From positions 3,348,001-3,412,000 of the forward strand of contig OZ244902.1 in NCBI GenBank assembly GCA_965221635.1: a DNA stretch of 64,000 nucleotides, in the 5' to 3' direction. Shown here in pieces: positions 52,078 to 59,843 of this stretch. Position 1 is the first letter of the stretch, and every line of letters begins with the position of its first letter. The DNA is from JAAXHB01 sp965221635 (GTDB lineage: Bacteria; Actinomycetota; Acidimicrobiia; Acidimicrobiales; Aldehydirespiratoraceae). The notes beneath the pieces were generated by a model. That model did no database searches. It saw only the letters and a program-made list of their open reading frames with translations, and was not told where the DNA came from. The position numbers and the translations under genes are program-made.

Positions 52078-53355
52078 GTGACTGAGAGCATCACGATCAC
52101 CGACAACCGCAACGGCAGCAGCATCGAAATACCGGTGGTGGACGGCGGAGTTGACGCCGCTGCTTGGCGCAAGCTGCTGCCGGGAATCTGGTTTCACGAT
52201 CCGGGGTTCGCCACCACCTCGGCAACCGCGAGTTCCATCACCGAACTCGACGGTGACCTGGGGATTCTCCGCTATCGCGGTTACCCCATCGAGCAGCTAG
52301 CCGAGCAAAGCACCTTCCCCGAGGTTGCCTACCTGCTGTACTTCGGGGAGTTGCCCACCACGGCACAGCTTGACGCGTGGGTTACCGAAATCACTTTGCA
52401 CACCTTCGTGCACGAGAACTTCCGCAAGCGCATCTTCGACGCGTTTCACTACGACGCCCACCCGATGGGGCTGCTCATGTCTGGCGTTGCGGGTCTGTCC
52501 ACCTTCTACCCGGAGGCCAAGGACATAGACGACCCCGAGAACCGGCGAATGCAAAGCGTGCGCCTCATCGCCAAGATGCCCACACTTGCCGCGGCTGCGT
52601 ATCGCTACAGCGCCGGTTTGCCGTTCGTGTTTCCCGAAAATCACGACGACTACCCCACCCGATTCTTGAAAATGATGTTCAACATCGGCGGCGACTACAC
52701 GCCCGACCCGGCGATCGTGCGCGCCATGCGAATCCTGTTGATCCTGCACGCCGACCACGAACAGAACTGCTCCACCACCGCGGCAAGGGTGGTTGGCTCA
52801 AGTCACGCCGATCCCTACACCGCGGTGGCCGCGGCTTGCGCGGCGCTTTACGGCCCGCTGCACGGCGGCGCCAACGAGGCCGTGATCCGCATGCTCAACC
52901 AGATCGGCAGCTTTGATCAGGTTGACGACTTCATCAAATCCGTGAAGCGGGGCGAGGTGCGCCTGATGGGATTCGGCCATCGGGTGTACAAGAACTTCGA
53001 CCCGAGGGGAACGATCATCAAGAACACCGCGCACGAGGTGTTCTCGGTGACCGGCAAGAACCCGCTGCTCGACATCGCCTTGAAGCTCGAGGAAGCGGCG
53101 CTGGCCGACGACTACTTCGTGAGCAGGCGCCTGTACCCCAACGTGGACTTCTACTCGGGGTTGATCTACCAGTCGCTCGGGTTCCCCACCACCATGTTCA
53201 CCGTGCTGTTCGCCATGGGCCGCACACCTGGATGGCTGGCGCACTGGAACGAAATGCTCGCGCAGAAGTCACGCATCGCCCGGCCCCGCCAGCTGTACAC
53301 CGGCCCGCCGGTGCGCGACTACGTGCCCATCAAGGACCGCAAGACCACCATCTGA
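52078..53355 (+). CDS. gltA: Citrate synthase
   Basis: A 425-residue type II citrate synthase condensing oxaloacetate with acetyl-CoA. The catalytic residues are visible in ILHADHEQNCSTTAAR (His), YGPLHGGANEAVIRML (His), MGFGHRVYKNFDPRG and LYPNVDFYSGLIYQSLG (Asp). The N-terminal FATTSATASSITELDGD and LRYRGYPIEQLAE are typical. GTG 52078 is chosen because the family starts close to it; the frame is open far upstream as a shadow of the carboxyltransferase gene. A small hairpin follows. Acn upstream and AceK downstream make this a TCA-related neighbourhood. Confidence 0.95.
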   Translation: MTESITITDNRNGSSIEIPVVDGGVDAAAWRKLLPGIWFHDPGFATTSATASSITELDGDLGILRYRGYPIEQLAEQSTFPEVAYLLYFGELPTTAQLDAWVTEITLHTFVHENFRKRIFDAFHYDAHPMGLLMSGVAGLSTFYPEAKDIDDPENRRMQSVRLIAKMPTLAAAAYRYSAGLPFVFPENHDDYPTRFLKMMFNIGGDYTPDPAIVRAMRILLILHADHEQNCSTTAARVVGSSHADPYTAVAAACAALYGPLHGGANEAVIRMLNQIGSFDQVDDFIKSVKRGEVRLMGFGHRVYKNFDPRGTIIKNTAHEVFSVTGKNPLLDIALKLEEAALADDYFVSRRLYPNVDFYSGLIYQSLGFPTTMFTVLFAMGRTPGWLAHWNEMLAQKSRIARPRQLYTGPPVRDYVPIKDRKTTI

Positions 53356-53379
53356 CTTCAAGCAGAGCCTGATCCCAGG

Positions 53380-53395
53380 GGGCGGTTTTTCGCCC
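53380..53395. terminator. Short hairpin between gltA and the oxidoreductase gene
   Basis: gggcg (53380-53384), loop gttttt, cgccc (53391-53395), between convergent genes. The stem is only 5 bp and the T-run is in the loop, so efficiency is uncertain. Confidence 0.4.
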
Positions 53396-53403
53396 GACTG
53401 GAT

Positions 53404-54390
53404 CTATGGGGACGCGGCGGTGTCGAGGATGATCTTGCCGGCGTTGAGGTTTGCCTCCATGCGACGGTGAGCTTCAGCAGCGTCGTCGAGCGCGAAGCGG
53501 CTGTCGATCACCGGGGCGAGCTTCCCGGTGGCCACATGGGGAAGCATCTGGGTGGCGAATTCGCGGGTGATGGCGATCTTCTCCTCGATGGGGCGGGCCC
53601 TCAGCGTGGTGCCGATCAGCGTTGCCCGGCGGGCCATCAACAGCCCCGGGTCAAAGGGAGTGCTGCCTCCGCCCATCAAGCCCACCTGCACGATGCGTCC
53701 GTTGATTTGCAGGCAGTTCACGTTGCGGGGCAGGTAGTCGCCACCGATCACGTCGAGCACCACGTGTACACCCTCGCCGCCGGTTGCCTCGCCCACGGCG
53801 GCCACGAAGTCCTCGGCCTTGTAGTCGATCACCCTGTCGGCGCCCAGGGCATTGCACACGTGGTGCTTGCCCGCGGACGCGGTGACGGCAATGCGGGCGC
53901 CGATCGTCTTGCAGATGGCGATGGCGGCGGTACCCACGCCTGACGCCCCGGCGTGTACCAGCGCCCAGCGGCCAGAGGTGAGCCCGCCTTGTCGCACCAG
54001 GGCGTCCCATGCGGTGATGAACACCTCCGGGAAACCCCCGGCAATGTCGAGGCTCAACGCTTCGGGCACGGCCATCGCCTGGCGTTCGTGTACCGCAACC
54101 GTTTCGGCGTAACCGCCACCTGCGACTATTCCCATCACCGGGTCGCCCTCTTTGTGCATCGTGGCGCGTTCGCCTGTGGCGATCACCCGACCGGCGAACT
54201 CCAAGCCGGGTATCTCCACCTCGGCGGGAGGCCCCGGGTAGCGGCCCCGGCGTTGCATGAGGTCGGCGCGGTTGATGCCGCAGGTCGCCACCTGCACGAG
54301 CACCTCTTCGGGCCCCGGCACCGGGTCCGGCACTTCGCGCACCGCCAGAACCTCCGGGCCGCCTCGTTCGGTGATCACCACTGCTCGCAT
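53404..54390 (-). CDS. NAD(P)H:quinone oxidoreductase, PIG3-like
   Basis: A 328-residue medium-chain dehydrogenase/reductase without zinc-site residues: VATCGINRADLMQRRGRYP, IPGLEFAGRVIATG, VHAGASGVGTAAIAICKTIG (Rossmann NADPH site), VLDVIGGDYLPRNVNCLQIN. The LMQRRGxYPxPP motif marks the PIG3/TP53I3 subfamily. It would reduce quinones using NADPH. GGGAGGA precedes ATG 54390. It is 51 bp downstream of aceK on the same strand and may share its transcript. Confidence 0.9.
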   Translation of the reverse strand: MRAVVITERGGPEVLAVREVPDPVPGPEEVLVQVATCGINRADLMQRRGRYPGPPAEVEIPGLEFAGRVIATGERATMHKEGDPVMGIVAGGGYAETVAVHERQAMAVPEALSLDIAGGFPEVFITAWDALVRQGGLTSGRWALVHAGASGVGTAAIAICKTIGARIAVTASAGKHHVCNALGADRVIDYKAEDFVAAVGEATGGEGVHVVLDVIGGDYLPRNVNCLQINGRIVQVGLMGGGSTPFDPGLLMARRATLIGTTLRARPIEEKIAITREFATQMLPHVATGKLAPVIDSRFALDDAAEAHRRMEANLNAGKIILDTAASP

Positions 54391-54441
54391 AGTTGATCCT
54401 CCCTGAAGTTCAGCAGTCTGTTTGTGGGACGGTTTGCACTC

Positions 54442-56322
54442 TCACACCGAAACGCCCGAACCCGCGACTACCTCGGGGGCGGGGGGTTCGCCTGTGTCGT
54501 TGGCGTGGTCATCGTCTGGGTTGTGGTTCTGCAGGCGCATCGAGTGGTGATACGGGAAAAACTCGGCCACTCCGCCGGTGTTTTGAAGTGATCGCATGTT
54601 GTTCCAGTACTCCACGGTGAACAGTTCGCGGTGGTGAGCGTTGAACACTTCGCCCACCACCGGTGGCGAGTTCAAAAACGTGGCGAACTCCTCCGGGAAC
54701 ACGTCGTTTGGGCCCACCGAGAACCATGGCTGGTCGAGCATCTCGTCGTCCACGTGGCTGGATGTGGGCACCTTGCGAAAGTTGATCTCGGACAGCAGCG
54801 CCAACTCGTCGTAGTCGTAGAACACCACCGCGCCGAGGCGGGTGACGCCGAAGTTCTTGGGGAACAGATCGCCGGGGAAGATGCTCGCCGCGGCCAGGTC
54901 CTTGATGGCGTTGCCGTAGTCCACCGCGGCCTCGTAGGCCCGTTCGGGGGCCATTTCCCGAAGGTACAAGTCCAGCGGGTACACCTGACGTTCGGTGTAC
55001 ACGTGTCCCAGCACCACTTCGTTTTCGGTGACGGTGACGGTGCGTGAGCATTCGCTGAGCAGGTGCTCCAACAAGTCGTCATCGAAACGGTCACGGGCGA
55101 AGGTGAGGTTCTCGAACTCCTGGGCGTCCACGAGGCGACCCACCCTGTCGTAACCAAACACCAAGCGGTAACGCTGCTTCACGCCTTCCGGGGTGATCTT
55201 CTTCACCGGCGGGAAGCGGTCCTTGATCACCTTGAACACAACGTCGAAAGACGGCAACGCGAACACGGCCATAACCATTCCGGGCGCTCCCCTGGTGCGC
55301 TCGAAGCGCTTGTTGGAGTGCTCCATGTGGCGGTACAAGGCTCGGAACAGGTTGGTTTTGCCGTGCTGTGAGTAGCCGAGGGTGGTGTACAGCTCGGCGA
55401 CAGGTTTCACCGGCAGCATCGACTTCAGGAACGACACCACCGCCGCGGGTCGTCGGCACAACACGTGCATGTAGGAGCGGGCGTAGCTGAACAGCCGGCT
55501 CGTGGCGGTTTCGGTGAGCAGCGCCGCGTCCACGCGGATGCCGGTCTCGTCGTGAACGATCGGCAGGATGAACGGCGCCACCCGGTTGAGCCAGCGCATT
55601 CGTCCCACCAGGTATGCGCCACGGTTGCGGTAGAACACCGCTTCGAGCACGTCGATGGCATCGAGGCCGCGCCAGATGCCGTCGAGGTTGTGTTCCACCC
55701 TTTCGGCCACGAGACGGGCGTCGCGGCGCAAGTCGGCGAAGTGCTCTCCAAGGGTGCACTGCTCGAGGATTTGTTGCACCACGGCGGTGGTGTCGTCGGC
55801 CACCTGGAACGTGGAGTACTCCGCCGCTGCTTCCTCGCCTGCGGGCAGAGCTGTGGGCCCCAGCCACAGGAACTCCAGGTCGCGGTCGAGTCCAACGATG
55901 TTGAACAGGCGCCGGGTGACCGAGTTGTAGAACGTTTCGGCGAGCTCCATGTCGGGTCTTTGCGACACGAGCGCCACGTAGCGACGTTGTGCGTTGATCC
56001 ATGTGGCCCTCGCCTGTTGGCCCGCTTCGTCGGTGTTGCCGGCAGCGGGTAGGCGGCTTTCGCACTCGGCGACCGTTTCGTTCACCTCGTCGGTGTGGAC
56101 TCGCAGCCTCAGGCTGGAGTCGTGCTGGTGGCCCTGCCAGTCGCGCTGCAGGAACCTGAGTCCTGCCCGTTTGGTGAGTTCGATGAACTGCGAGTGAAAC
56201 GAAACGAACCGGTCGTGGAGTATCGCCGCAAGCTCGCCGGCGGTGTTCTCGCCTTGAGACTGCGCCGCCGTCGGGACGACCGGATCTGGGGTGGCGGCCT
56301 GGTCAGCCCCCGGCGACGCCAT
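54442..56322 (-). CDS. aceK: Isocitrate dehydrogenase kinase/phosphatase
   Basis: A 626-residue AceK, which phosphorylates and reactivates isocitrate dehydrogenase to set flow between the TCA cycle and glyoxylate shunt. AceK hallmarks: MVMAVFALPSFDVVFKVIKD (ATP region), GVKQRYRLVFGYDRVGRLVD, NAIKDLAAASIFPGDLFPKN and GAVVFYDYDELALLSEINFR (metal-binding Asn and Asp). A C-terminal LNSPPVVGEVFNAHHRELFT is also typical. Length fits (E. coli about 578, here with a 30-residue extra N-terminus and a tail). ATG 56322 overlaps the chorismate mutase gene by 20 nt. AceK is mainly proteobacterial, so lateral gain is likely. No aceA, aceB or icd is in the window. Confidence 0.93.
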   Translation of the reverse strand: MASPGADQAATPDPVVPTAAQSQGENTAGELAAILHDRFVSFHSQFIELTKRAGLRFLQRDWQGHQHDSSLRLRVHTDEVNETVAECESRLPAAGNTDEAGQQARATWINAQRRYVALVSQRPDMELAETFYNSVTRRLFNIVGLDRDLEFLWLGPTALPAGEEAAAEYSTFQVADDTTAVVQQILEQCTLGEHFADLRRDARLVAERVEHNLDGIWRGLDAIDVLEAVFYRNRGAYLVGRMRWLNRVAPFILPIVHDETGIRVDAALLTETATSRLFSYARSYMHVLCRRPAAVVSFLKSMLPVKPVAELYTTLGYSQHGKTNLFRALYRHMEHSNKRFERTRGAPGMVMAVFALPSFDVVFKVIKDRFPPVKKITPEGVKQRYRLVFGYDRVGRLVDAQEFENLTFARDRFDDDLLEHLLSECSRTVTVTENEVVLGHVYTERQVYPLDLYLREMAPERAYEAAVDYGNAIKDLAAASIFPGDLFPKNFGVTRLGAVVFYDYDELALLSEINFRKVPTSSHVDDEMLDQPWFSVGPNDVFPEEFATFLNSPPVVGEVFNAHHRELFTVEYWNNMRSLQNTGGVAEFFPYHHSMRLQNHNPDDDHANDTGEPPAPEVVAGSGVSV

Positions 56323-56797
56323 CGCCACCCTCGTCCCGCCGAGACTCGACCGTCGCGCCACTCTCACCAGACCCGGAGCCCACGCCGTCGCCACCTGCGG
56401 AGGACTCTGCAGCAGCGCCGTCATCACCAGACCCGGAGCCCACGCCGCCGGCTTCCACAGCCGAGGCCGACTGGTCACCGGTTGCGGTGGTCTTGTGCCT
56501 GGAGTGGTGGCGGATCACTTCGTCGATCACGAAACGCAGGAACTTCTCGGTGAACGCAGGATCAAGGCCTGCGGTGGCCGCCAGCGCCCGCAGCCGGGCG
56601 ACCTGTCGCTGCTCGCGTTGTGGATCCTCGGCGGGGAGCCCCGTGCGGGCCTTGTGGGCGCCGATCTTCTCGGTGATCTTGAACCGTTCGGCGAGTATGT
56701 GTATGAGCGCCGAGTCGATGTTGTCGATGCTGGTGCGATACCCGTCCAGCGTGCTGTCCGCACTCGTGCTTTGTGCGCTGTTTGTGCCCTCCTCCAC
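56303..56797 (-). CDS. Chorismate mutase (AroQ type) with low-complexity tail
   Basis: About 164 residues from GTG 56797 (the frame is open to 56905). Residues 15-100 form an AroQ-type chorismate mutase: GYRTSIDNIDSALIHILAER, ITEKIGAHKARTGLPAEDPQ, RQVARLRALAA, EKFLRFVIDEVIRHH. It converts chorismate to prephenate. The rest is a Gly/Ser/Asp/Glu tail with a 60-bp tandem repeat (tcaccagacccggagcccac at 56363 and 56423 on the plus strand). Start is unsure: TAGCGT is 8 nt before the GTG. The 3' end overlaps aceK, an unexpected partner. Confidence 0.8.
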   Translation of the reverse strand: MEEGTNSAQSTSADSTLDGYRTSIDNIDSALIHILAERFKITEKIGAHKARTGLPAEDPQREQRQVARLRALAATAGLDPAFTEKFLRFVIDEVIRHHSRHKTTATGDQSASAVEAGGVGSGSGDDGAAAESSAGGDGVGSGSGESGATVESRRDEGGDGVAGG

Positions 56798-57040
56798 CGG
56801 CGCCAACGCTACAAGCGCACCCGCCGCACCGCAGAACCGCAACCACCGACGATCCGCGTGACTCCGAGCCACAACACCCCACAGCAGTCGACCTTCTCCG
56901 GGCAAGCCATAGGTTCACGGCACCAGCCGCGGTACCACAAGCAGCATCGCCATCCGCGCCGGGCACCAAATCCTCTGCGCACACCTCGACAGAACCGGAT
57001 GCGGGCCTGGAGGTGGGGAACAAGCGCGGAGCTTGGAGTG

Positions 57041-57115
57041 TGGGCCGTAGAGGATTTGAACCTCTGACCTCCTGCGTGTCGAGCAGGCGCTCTAACCAGG
57101 CTGAGCTAACGGCCC
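57041..57115 (-). tRNA. tRNA-Val (GAC), unusual C33
   Basis: Minus strand: acceptor GGGCCGT with ACGGCCC, D-arm AGCTCAGCCTGGTTAGAGC, anticodon stem CCTGC/GCAGG with loop TCGACAC (anticodon GAC), T-arm AGAGGTTCAAATCCTCT, discriminator A. CCA is not encoded. Position 33, almost always U, is C here. Confidence 0.88.
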
Positions 57116-57139
57116 TCGGATTCCCGACGCTATTGGAGG

Positions 57140-57207
57140 CACCCCAAGCCGGCAACCCAAGGCGGCAACCCAAGGCGGGAACCCAAGGCGGCAACCCAAG
57201 GCAAGCC
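57140..57207. repeat. 13-14-bp tandem repeat between tRNA genes
   Basis: About five units of (g)gcaacccaaggcg, with single-base variants, fill the space between tRNA-Val and tRNA-Cys. Confidence 0.85.
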
Positions 57208-57286
57208 AGTGGTTCCCCTGGGGTCCCGGCCTGTGCGACTGCCGCGAGCACGACCAGCCAAACGGGGAAGGGTTGCGGGGGTGAGT

Positions 57287-57364
57287 TGGAGCACCGGGCG
57301 GGATTCGAACCCGCGGCTTTACGGCTTTGCAGGCCGTCCCCTTGGTCCACTCGGGCACCGGTGC
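57287..57364 (-). tRNA. tRNA-Cys (GCA)
   Basis: Minus strand: acceptor GCACCGG with CCGGTGC, D-arm CCCGAGTGGACCAAGGG, anticodon stem ACGGC/GCCGT with loop CTGCAAA (anticodon GCA), T-arm GCGGGTTCGAATCCCGC, discriminator U and encoded CCA (57289-57287). Confidence 0.95.
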
Positions 57365-57440
57365 CAGCCGGCGTGATCCTACCGTCACCCCAACCCACCG
57401 GAGGGGCCCGACCCCGGGGTCGGCGGGTAGATTCGGTGCC

Positions 57441-58601
57441 ACGAGTACTTCGGCCACAAAGCGTGTTGCGATCGCAGGGGTCGCCGAATCGGATTTGGGC
57501 GTCACCGGCAAAACGAAACGTCAACTTCAAGCCCAGGCCATCACCCGGGCACTTGCCGACGCCGGTTTGAGCCTCGGCGACGTGGACGGCCTGGCCACCA
57601 ACGGACTGGCCCGCTTCTCGGCCACTTCGCTGGCGGAGTACCTGGGCATTCAGCCCTCTTGGAGCAATTCAACGTTCGCCGGGGGGTCGTCCTACGAGCT
57701 GTTCGTGGGCCACGCGGTGGACGCCATCACAGCAGGACGAGCCGAGGTTGTGGTGGTGGCTTACGGCTCGGATCAGCGGTCGGCTCGCAGCCGCAAGATG
57801 GGCGGGGTGATGGAGCCCGCCGATCCCGAAGCCCAGTTCGAGGCGCCCTATGGGCCGCTTGCGCCGCTGTCGATGTACGCCCTGGTGGCTCAGCATCACA
57901 TGCACACCTTTGGTACAACGCCCGAGGACTTGGCCGAGGTGGCGGTGGCGGCCCGGGAGTGGGCGCTGCTCAACCCGGTGGCGTTCCGGCACGAATCCGG
58001 GCCGCTCACCCATGCGGAGGTGTTGGCGTCGCCGGTGGTGTCGTCGCCGCTTCACACGCTGGACTGCTGTTTGATCACCGACGGCGGCGCCGCGGTGGTG
58101 CTGACCTCCCTGGAGCGGGCCCGAGACTTGCGACGCCAACCGGTGGAGGTGCTGGGTTTCGGGGAGTCGTCCACTCACATGGCCATGTCGCAGATGCCGA
58201 GCCTGGTTCGCACCGGGGCTGCCGATTCGGCTGCGCGGGCTTTCGGCGAGGCCGGGATCGTGCCCGGCGACGTGGACGTGGCGCAGGTGTACGACTCGTT
58301 CACGATCACTGTGCTGTTGACCCTTGAGGCCCTTGGGTTCTGTGAACCTGGTGGCGCCGGTGAGTTCGTGCGTGGCGGCCGGATCCGGCCCGGTGGTGAC
58401 TTCCCACTGAACACGTCGGGTGGTGGCCTGTCGTACTGCCATCCGGGAATGTTCGGCATTTTCCTGATCGTGGAGGCGGTGCGTCAGCTTCGAGGCGAGG
58501 CAGGCGCCCGCCAGGTTCCCGGCGCCGAAACCGCGGTGGCCCACGGCACCGGCGGGATCTTCTCCAATCACGCCACCGTGGTACTGGGAGCAGCCCGGTG
58601 A
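57441..58601 (+). CDS. Thiolase-superfamily (SCP-x/Ltp-like) protein, atypical start
   Basis: A 386-residue thiolase-fold protein: TKRVAIAGVAESDLGVTGKT, DVAQVYDSFTITVLLTLEAL, NTSGGGLSYCHPGMFGIFLI. The nucleophile position reads NSTFAGGSSYELF, without the classical Cys, as in Ltp2-like aldolases. No ATG or GTG lies in frame between tRNA-Cys and the conserved N-terminus. ACG 57441 is proposed, because TAGATT (57428-57433) is exactly 7 nt before it, as for leaderless genes here; ACG is one transition from ATG. Its stop overlaps the DUF35 gene (GTGA), the expected partner of such aldolases. Confidence 0.8.
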   Translation, partial: TSTSATKRVAIAGVAESDLGVTGKTKRQLQAQAITRALADAGLSLGDVDGLATNGLARFSATSLAEYLGIQPSWSNSTFAGGSSYELFVGHAVDAITAGRAEVVVVAYGSDQRSARSRKMGGVMEPADPEAQFEAPYGPLAPLSMYALVAQHHMHTFGTTPEDLAEVAVAAREWALLNPVAFRHESGPLTHAEVLASPVVSSPLHTLDCCLITDGGAAVVLTSLERARDLRRQPVEVLGFGESSTHMAMSQMPSLVRTGAADSAARAFGEAGIVPGDVDVAQVYDSFTITVLLTLEALGFCEPGGAGEFVRGGRIRPGGDFPLNTSGGGLSYCHPGMFGIFLIVEAVRQLRGEAGARQVPGAETAVAHGTGGIFSNHATVVLGAAR

Positions 58602-59047
58602 CCCCCCAGCCCCCCGACGCCGCCGCGCCGTCGAACGGCGGTGACCCGACCCCGCTTTGGGATCCGGAACTGCCTGCGGAGGACTCCGACACCCAAGCCT
58701 GGTGGGACGCCACACGCAACCGACGGCTGTTGGTTCAACGCTGCGATGACTGCGGCCATTACCAGCACTACCCGCGGGCGCTGTGTACCAACTGCGGGGG
58801 AACCGACCTGGGGTTCGTTGACGCCTCTGGCGAGTTCACGTTGGTGTCCTACAGCACCGTGTGCCGCTCCCCGAACCCCGATCGTTTCGATGTGCCGTAT
58901 CACGTGGCGCTGGTTCAAATGGCCGAGGGGCCGACGCTGTTCAGCCGGGTTGGCTCAACCAGCGAACCCCGCATAGGCCAACCGGTGAGGCTCGCCTGGC
59001 ATCCCCTCAGCGACGGCCGCCACCTGCCGTACTTCGTGCAGGACTGA
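58598..59047 (+). CDS. DUF35 / OB-fold protein with intact zinc ribbon
   Basis: A 149-residue ChsH2-like DUF35 protein: LLVQRCDDCGHYQHYPRALC with TNCGG gives the full CxxC...CxxC zinc ribbon, then an OB-fold (FTLVSYSTVCRSPNPDRFDV; HVALVQMAEGPTLFSRV). GTG 58598 overlaps the thiolase stop by 4 nt. Compared with the two DUF35 proteins at 6427-7610 this one keeps the zinc ligands. It probably docks on the preceding thiolase-fold protein to form an acyl-CoA retro-aldolase complex. Confidence 0.88.
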   Translation: MTPQPPDAAAPSNGGDPTPLWDPELPAEDSDTQAWWDATRNRRLLVQRCDDCGHYQHYPRALCTNCGGTDLGFVDASGEFTLVSYSTVCRSPNPDRFDVPYHVALVQMAEGPTLFSRVGSTSEPRIGQPVRLAWHPLSDGRHLPYFVQD

Positions 59048-59048
59048 A

Positions 59049-59843
59049 ATGTCCAACGCCGCCGCAGGCGAAACGGTTGGTCAACGGTGGGCGACGGCGG
59101 ATGCGGTGACGGTGGATCCGGTGACGGTTGATCCGGCGACGGTGGCTGCGGTGACGGTGCGGCTGCCGGACAGTTCGCCTCCGGTGATGCTGAACCGGGT
59201 GGCGGTGCTGCCCGGTGGTGGGCAGGTGTCGGTGGTGTGGTTTCCGCCAAACTTCGAGCGCCCCACCCCCGGCTACTACCCCACCGACGAGGAGTTCCTG
59301 CTGCTGAGCGGAGACCTGACGGTGAACGACACCACTGCGGTCGCGGGTGATTTCGTGTTCATCGCCGCAGGCACTGTGCGTCACGACACCCGCTCGCAGT
59401 CGGGCGCTGTCGCAGTTGCACGCTTCGACAGGCGTGCCGACTGGGTGCGCCACAACGCCGGCCAATCCCACGCCGGCCCTCCTGCAGCGTCAACAAACTC
59501 AGGACAGATCCTGCAAGCTCGCTGCGATCAGTCGCCTCGAATCCAAACCGCCCTGGGTCAGGCCCACATCCTGCGAGACACCGCATCCACCCGCACGCTG
59601 CTGCTTGAGGAACCCGAACCAACCGCAGCGGCGCTCGGATCGCCCACCGATCTCGTCGAGTTGATCGATCTCCGTGGCGCTACCTGGAATCGGCCGAGGC
59701 CACCGGAAGGCGATGCTGTGTTTCGCGACGCCTGCGGGTGCCGCTACTTCAGACTGGACGGATCCGAACCGCTACCGGATTTGGAGGGCCCGGTGCTGGT
59801 GGGGGTCAGGCGCCGTTCCAGTGGTCTCGCAACTGGCGTTTGA
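59049..59843 (+). CDS. Cupin-domain protein
   Basis: A 264-residue protein with a cupin fold around residues 55-120: PGYYPTDEEFLLLSGDLTV, AVAGDFVFIAAGTVRHDT. The metal-ligand pattern is partial (Glu and His seen). Residues 18-38 form a short Val/Thr/Asp/Pro repeat (TVDPVTVDPATVAAVTV). The C-terminal half has no motif I recognise. It starts 1 nt after the DUF35 stop and so belongs to that operon; its end overlaps the convergent acyl-CoA synthetase gene by 38 bp. Possibly an accessory dioxygenase or anti-sigma-like cupin. Confidence 0.7.
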   Translation: MSNAAAGETVGQRWATADAVTVDPVTVDPATVAAVTVRLPDSSPPVMLNRVAVLPGGGQVSVVWFPPNFERPTPGYYPTDEEFLLLSGDLTVNDTTAVAGDFVFIAAGTVRHDTRSQSGAVAVARFDRRADWVRHNAGQSHAGPPAASTNSGQILQARCDQSPRIQTALGQAHILRDTASTRTLLLEEPEPTAAALGSPTDLVELIDLRGATWNRPRPPEGDAVFRDACGCRYFRLDGSEPLPDLEGPVLVGVRRRSSGLATGV

